From Carnegiea gigantea (lineage: Eukaryota > Streptophyta > Magnoliopsida > Caryophyllales > Cactaceae), in NCBI GenBank assembly GCA_029747015.1, contig JAKOGI010002757.1, positions 1 to 64,000 of the forward strand: a stretch of 64,000 nucleotides of DNA, read 5' to 3'. This document shows, piece after piece, positions 58,947 through 64,000 of the stretch; the first letter of the stretch is position 1; every line of letters starts with the position of its first letter. Position numbers and translations under genes: made by a program. The notes under the pieces were generated by a model. It saw only the letters and a list, made by a program, of their open reading frames with translations. It ran no database searches and was not told where the DNA came from.

Positions 58947-60351
58947 TGTTGGGATATTTTGAGTGTAAACTAAAAGCCGTAAGCGTACAACTTTCGCTGT
59001 AGTACTTGACGGTTGTGTCCTCGGGACGATGGTAGAGATTAAGGTCACTAAGCAGAAAACTAATCTAGGTTGCAAACTCTAATGTTCTTTTACTTTTATA
59101 AAACATCAAAACCTAACTTCAACCACATCAAAGGAAAAAGAAAACTAATACTGAAGACTTTCATAATCCAAGGTTCAACTCAATCCATAATCTAATGCTA
59201 CTGGGAACGAAAGCGATTGCAACCAAAAACATAATCCAACTTATAAATCCTAGGAAAACAATTAAGCCAAGCTTAAAATAAACATTATAAGTGCACTAAA
59301 TCAAGCCACAGAACAATAAGATTCCACTAAAACTCCTACAAAGATCAAGGCAGGGGAGGGCAAGCTGAGAGCAAATCACAACCATCAAGCATCACCAATC
59401 CTCATTAAAACCTTATCGTCTCAACTAAGCAATTTGCATCAACTATCTTGGCCTTTCAAGTTGCTGGCTTCACAAACAGAATCTAGCTACTGGGAAGGGG
59501 AAGGAAAGCCGAAAATAGAGCATGGCTATCAACTATCAACTTATCAACTAAACTAATTTAGGCATAATCACCACATTATCACCAACAACCAACTCCTTAA
59601 AAGAGCAATCTCTATATTCGAATCACCCAGCTAGAATCATTATCACCACTCCATTAAACTACTCGGTTAAACTACTCAACTTTATCATTCAATAAACTAT
59701 ATCATTAACAATGCTAATAAACTATATCATTCAATAACCCAGACTAAACTACTCGATTTTCAGCATTGCTTTGAAGCAATTAAAAGAGAAGTTAGAGGAG
59801 CAGAGAGCAAACCAAAACAGAGAATGAGTACACCCAAAACTCGGCACAGGGGAGAAGATTAGCCAAAACCGCTGCCAACTAGACCAACACCTAGCCTCGT
59901 CTCTCACTGTTAGAAACACCACGGCCAGCATCGACCAAAAACTGAACAAGGGAGTGGGAGAAAACAGAGATATTTGACTAACCTTGGCCAAAATCACTAC
60001 AATAAAAACTTAATTCATACATATCTACTATAATTTGACAAAATCGACACTTAATTACATCAAATTCGAAACCCACAACTAACTAACAACAACCCTAACC
60101 CTAGAAATTGAAATGTAAATGTGTCTAAATTTCGAGAAAATGATTGCCAAAATTAAACTAACTAAACCTAAAGATTATCTAACCTCTAACCTAGAGCTCG
60201 CCTTTGCGATTTATACCTGTGCTTCCTTCAATCTTCACCGTCCAATTCGAGACACGTGGGCAGAAAATACCATGCTTCAATGGTGTTTGAAGCGTGGATT
60301 GTGGGTGGATGAGGATGGAATGGTGGTGTGCCGGCTTTGATAGATAAGGTT

Positions 60352-60399
<48 letters not shown>

Positions 60400-60828
60400 G
60401 AGGTGATGAAAATGGTGGAAGACACAGGGGATGTACCGGGATTTCTAGGTTGGGAGGTCGAAATAGAGGAGAGAGAAAATGAGGATTAAGAAGGGTGGCT
60501 AACTGGGTCACGCGAGCTGCACGCATGGGGGGTATTAGGTGGCATGTGATAGGCAGATGGTTGGGTAGATTTTTAAGTTTTATTTTTATTTTTCTTTTTT
60601 TTCTTGGGTTGAAAAATATTAGGCCTAGCAATTCAGATCGGCTTGAGTCAAGTCGGTGCAATTCTTCATTTCCAACGTTTTTCTAGCATTTTTTTCATAG
60701 TGATTTTCATTTTATTCAAAACCTACAAAGCAAAGTAAAATCAAATAAAAACCTAAAAAATAGCGATTATGACGAGGATAAAATACGTGTAAAAGTACCG
60801 TAAAAATGACGCATTTTTAACACGAATA
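58947..60828 (-). mobile_element. Athila-like LTR B (5' LTR of unit 1, shared with unit 2)
   Basis: The plus strand reads TGTTGGGAT...CGAATA (terminal CA changed to TA). It is homologous to LTR A along its whole length. On its left is unit 1's primer-binding site; on its right, a polypurine tract and 3' internal region of a second unit in the same orientation. It therefore serves as 5' LTR for unit 1 and 3' LTR for unit 2. Confidence 0.85.
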
Positions 60829-62106
60829 AATACCCCCACACCAAGATTTTGCTCGTCCTCAAGTAAAATAAGTAAACTAACTAAAAGAAAATGAAAAATA
60901 AGAAAAAGAAAATCCTAACTCACTCTCGTAAGAATCACAGTTGCATTTAGCGTATGCAACAAGCCCTTTAAATCACTCGGTCTCCCAAGAGGACGAGTGA
61001 GGTCTCGTGAGAGTTTTCAAGTGAACTACCCATAAAAATTATTTCAAAAATAAAAGAAAATCTTTTTATTTTTTTCAAAACTAATATGTACAAAATTAGG
61101 GAAAAATATGCACACGTTCTAATCAAATAAATCACCCACGTAACCAAGTTATTGACCACCCATGTAACCAAGTTATGCACAGAATGTACTTCATAACCCC
61201 ATCGAACATTAAGATTCTGAATCCATTCTGATGCTCGTGTGCAAGTGTATCATCATCCCAGGGTTTAGATTTACTAGAGTTAGAGTCAATCCCACTTGGC
61301 TGACACAACTACATTATTATCATATTAACTTTGGAAGCAAGCTTTCCCAGTAGTAATATTTCCTCAAAGTGTAACACCCAATAGCTCGTGCCTCAAAGGA
61401 TAACGCCCAGTAGCGCATGCCTCAAAGGGATACTTGTCATTTCAAATTTTATTCCATCTCTTTTTCCTTTCTTTCTTTTTTTTCCCCCTTCTTTATTCAT
61501 AATACACCCCTTTTTTTCCAAAGCAATCATGTCACCAACAAGTGGGAGAATCATTCATGGAAACCTAGGACCTAAAGATAAGGATGAAGGAATAAATCAG
61601 GACTGGATTATACAATCTATACTGAACATTGGGGTTAAAACTAAGGCTTAAAATGTCACGCTGAGGTTGGAGACTTCTCATGCACATCCTACTTATATAC
61701 AAGCTAATACCCAACGCACAGGGGATTCAAGCTAATTAGATACAGTACAAATGTTCCCTTAAAACAAAACCAAAAATCTTTTTGGATTTTTCAAAAATTT
61801 TTTCAAAGAAAAATATGTACACGTAGGTACCCCACCCCCATACCAAAACTTTACAATGTCCTTATTGGGAGTGTAATAGACACTTAAAGCCCAAAAGAAA
61901 AACCCAAAAAGCAAACATATGTTCAAAAACTAGACTCAAAAACAAAACAACAATCATAGGGAAAGAAAAACAGTTAACTATACAAAAGGAAATTCGAATA
62001 AAACAAAGAAGGAAGAACAGAGAGAAAGAAGGAGAGAGAAGAGACGAAGTTTCTAGCAAACCAGGTTGGGTGATAAGTACACCCAAGCTACTTCAAATCT
62101 CAATCA
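60829..62106. other. Unit 2: polypurine tract and non-coding 3' internal region
   Basis: It is a copy of 51654-53002, with GGTGTGGGGGTATT (minus) beside the LTR and the 29-base triplet at about 61361-61447. A deletion of roughly 35 bases relative to unit 1 lies near 61195. No conserved ORF. Confidence 0.8.
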
Positions 62107-63480
62107 CTAATCATGGCTAAGTTCATAGAGTATCAGACACTCCACATCTTTTTGGCCCGGCAGCTCCAGAAATGGTTTCAAACGCTGGCCATTCACTTTG
62201 AAGGTGACACCAGTATGAGGATCATGAATTTCAACTGCACCATAGAGAAAAATGTGTGACACAATATAGAGGCCCGTCCATCGGGACCTCAATTTCCCTG
62301 GAAACAGATTGAGCCTAGAGTCATACAAAAGTACTTTTATTCCCGGGGCAAATTCCTTTCCAAAAATATGTTGGTCGTGAAACAACTTTGCCCTCTCTTT
62401 CTACGATCGAGCACTCTCATAAGCCTCAGCTCTAATCTCATCAAGCTCACTCAGCTGCAATCGTCTCTCTTTACTTGCCTCAGTCAAGTCATAATTAAGC
62501 TTTCTAATGGCCCACCAAGCTTTATGCTCTATCGCCACAGGTAAATGGCAAGGCTTACCATAAACTACCCTATAAGGTGATATACCTAAGGGAGTTTTGA
62601 AAGCCGTCCTATGTGCCCAAAGAGCATCTATCAGCTTATCAGCCTAGTCTTTCCTATGCGTACTCACTGTATTTTCTAAAATCTACTTAATCTGCTGATT
62701 AGACACCTCAACCTAGCCACTAGTTTGGGGATGGTAAGGAGTAGCAAGCCTGTGGACTATGGAATACCTCTTCAGTAAGGCATCAAAAGATCTATTATTA
62801 AAATGGGTGCCCTGATCACTAATCATAGCTCAGGGCATACCAAATCGAGCAAAGATGTTCTTCCTAAGAAATTTCACAACCACTTTGGCTTCATTGGTCC
62901 TAGAAGGGATGGCCTCAACCTATTTAGAAACATAGTCCATAGCTAACAAAATGTACTCATTCCCAAAGGATGATGGAAATGGTCTCACAAAATCAATACC
63001 CCACGCATCAAAAACCTCCACCATAATGATGGAGTTTAGTGGCATCATATCTTTCCTACTTATCTTGCCCAACTGCTGGCATCAAGAGCAACTCTTGTAA
63101 TATTCAAATGCATCTTTAAACAAAGTCGGCTAGTAAAAACCACATTGAAGAATCTTGGCTGCTGTCTTCCTACCATTCAAATGTCTCCCACATGCCTTGT
63201 CATGACAAAAAGAAAGGATATTTCTCACCTCATGGTCGGGAATGTACCTCCTAAAGACTTGGTCAGAATAGTACTTAAATAGATAGAGCTCATCCCAAAC
63301 AAAGAACTTCTCAAGGTGGAAGAATCTATCTTTGTCATTCTTAGTCCAACCCTCAGGGATCCTACCAGCAACTAAGTAATTCACAATATCAGCATACCAA
63401 GGATCAGGGTGAACAACATACAATTGCTCATCAGGGAAGCACTCAGAAATACTGGTTTCACTTTTTCTATCATAGATGAT
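62107..63480 (-). pseudogene. Unit 2: Athila-like integrase relic
   Basis: Minus sense 62107-62385 is the integrase tail ([38 protein letters not shown]), better kept than in unit 1. Further right, the catalytic region (about 62800-63100) reads like unit 1's but contains several stops; the zinc-binding start is near 63130-63250. Confidence 0.82.
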
Positions 63481-64000
63481 CCTAGACAGATGGTCAACTA
63501 CAAGATTTTCAAAACCTTTCTTATCCTTGATTTTACAGTCAAATTCTTGCGAAAGCAGAATCCATCTCACAAGTCTAGACTTAGCATCCTTCTTAGAAAG
63601 AAGGTACCTAAGGGCAGAGTGGTCAGTGCAAACAATCACATGTGAGCCAATCAGATAGGATCTAAACTTTTCAAAACCAAAGACCACAAACAAAAATTCT
63701 TTCTCAGTAACAGTGTAATTCAGCTGGGCATCATTCAACGTGTGGCTAGCATAGTAAATAACATAGGGTTTCTTATCAATATGCTGGCCTAAGCACAACC
63801 CCAATAGCATAATCAGATGCATCATACATCAATTCAAACAGTTCTCCCCAAATAGGAGGATGAAGAATTGGAGCAGAGGTTAAGGCCTTCTTAACCTTAG
63901 AAAATGCCTTATGACACTCTTCAGAAAAATGAAGTGGCACATCCTTAGCTAATAAATTGGGCAAAGGCTGTGCAATTTTACTAAAATTCTTAATGAAACG
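63481..64000 (-). pseudogene. Unit 2: Athila-like RNase H, running off the window
   Basis: Minus sense, with [35 protein letters not shown] (the catalytic Glu that is lost in unit 1 is present here) and [12 protein letters not shown] frameshift near 63790 joins it to [22 protein letters not shown] at the window edge, the connection segment between RT and RNase H. The RT itself lies beyond 64000. Confidence 0.85.

Overview
The window is nuclear DNA of a flowering plant, probably a eudicot. It is AT-rich and gene-poor, with mostly unspliced relics of plant-type transposons: SIRE-like Ty1/copia, Athila-like Ty3/gypsy, CACTA, hAT, LINE and TRIM-like. The only host gene I can support is an intronless AP2/ERF transcription factor at 9788-10753 (+), of the LEAFY PETIOLE / FRIZZY PANICLE / PUCHI type. 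I cannot name the species.

Left part (1-16293): a Ty3/gypsy 5' end (gag-like relic plus an LTR ending at 3198); a 705-bp hAT-type element with an exact 8-bp target duplication and a long TA microsatellite; a 1.03-kb inverted-repeat element with internal tandem repeats; a TRIM-like tandem repeat; the ERF gene with a TATA box; and a LINE fragment split by a solo LTR.

Middle (16294-31337): a 15-kb CACTA (En/Spm) transposon with CACTAC ends and a 3-bp AGC duplication. It carries two decayed minus-strand genes (TNP2-like transposase and a Ptta/En-Spm-type second gene) and was itself hit by two large LTRs, now solo (4.16 kb and 3.0 kb).

Right-middle (31341-48702): an old SIRE-like copia element on the minus strand (gag, integrase, reverse transcriptase, RNase H, then an extra ORF). 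Its extra ORF is split by an Athila-like solo LTR (TSD ctgtt), and that LTR is split by a younger, complete-ended 10.08-kb SIRE-like element (32970-43046, TSD gctaa, LTRs of 1525 and 1526 bp). The younger element has lost its reverse transcriptase. It carries a 645-codon extra ORF downstream of RNase H that stays in one frame apart from five nonsense codons. The old element has a related ORF in the same place, so the extra ORF looks like a hereditary part of this lineage rather than a chance capture.

Right end (48703-64000): a truncated gypsy-type LTR, then an Athila-like element arranged LTR-internal-LTR-internal (LTRs at 49781-51653 and 58947-60828), with the second internal region running off the window. 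This is the tandem form expected from unequal recombination between LTRs; the four solo LTRs in the window are the opposite product. All pol genes here are broken.

Boundaries given with target duplications were read directly from the sequence. Family names come from protein motifs and terminal sequences recognised by eye, without any database search.
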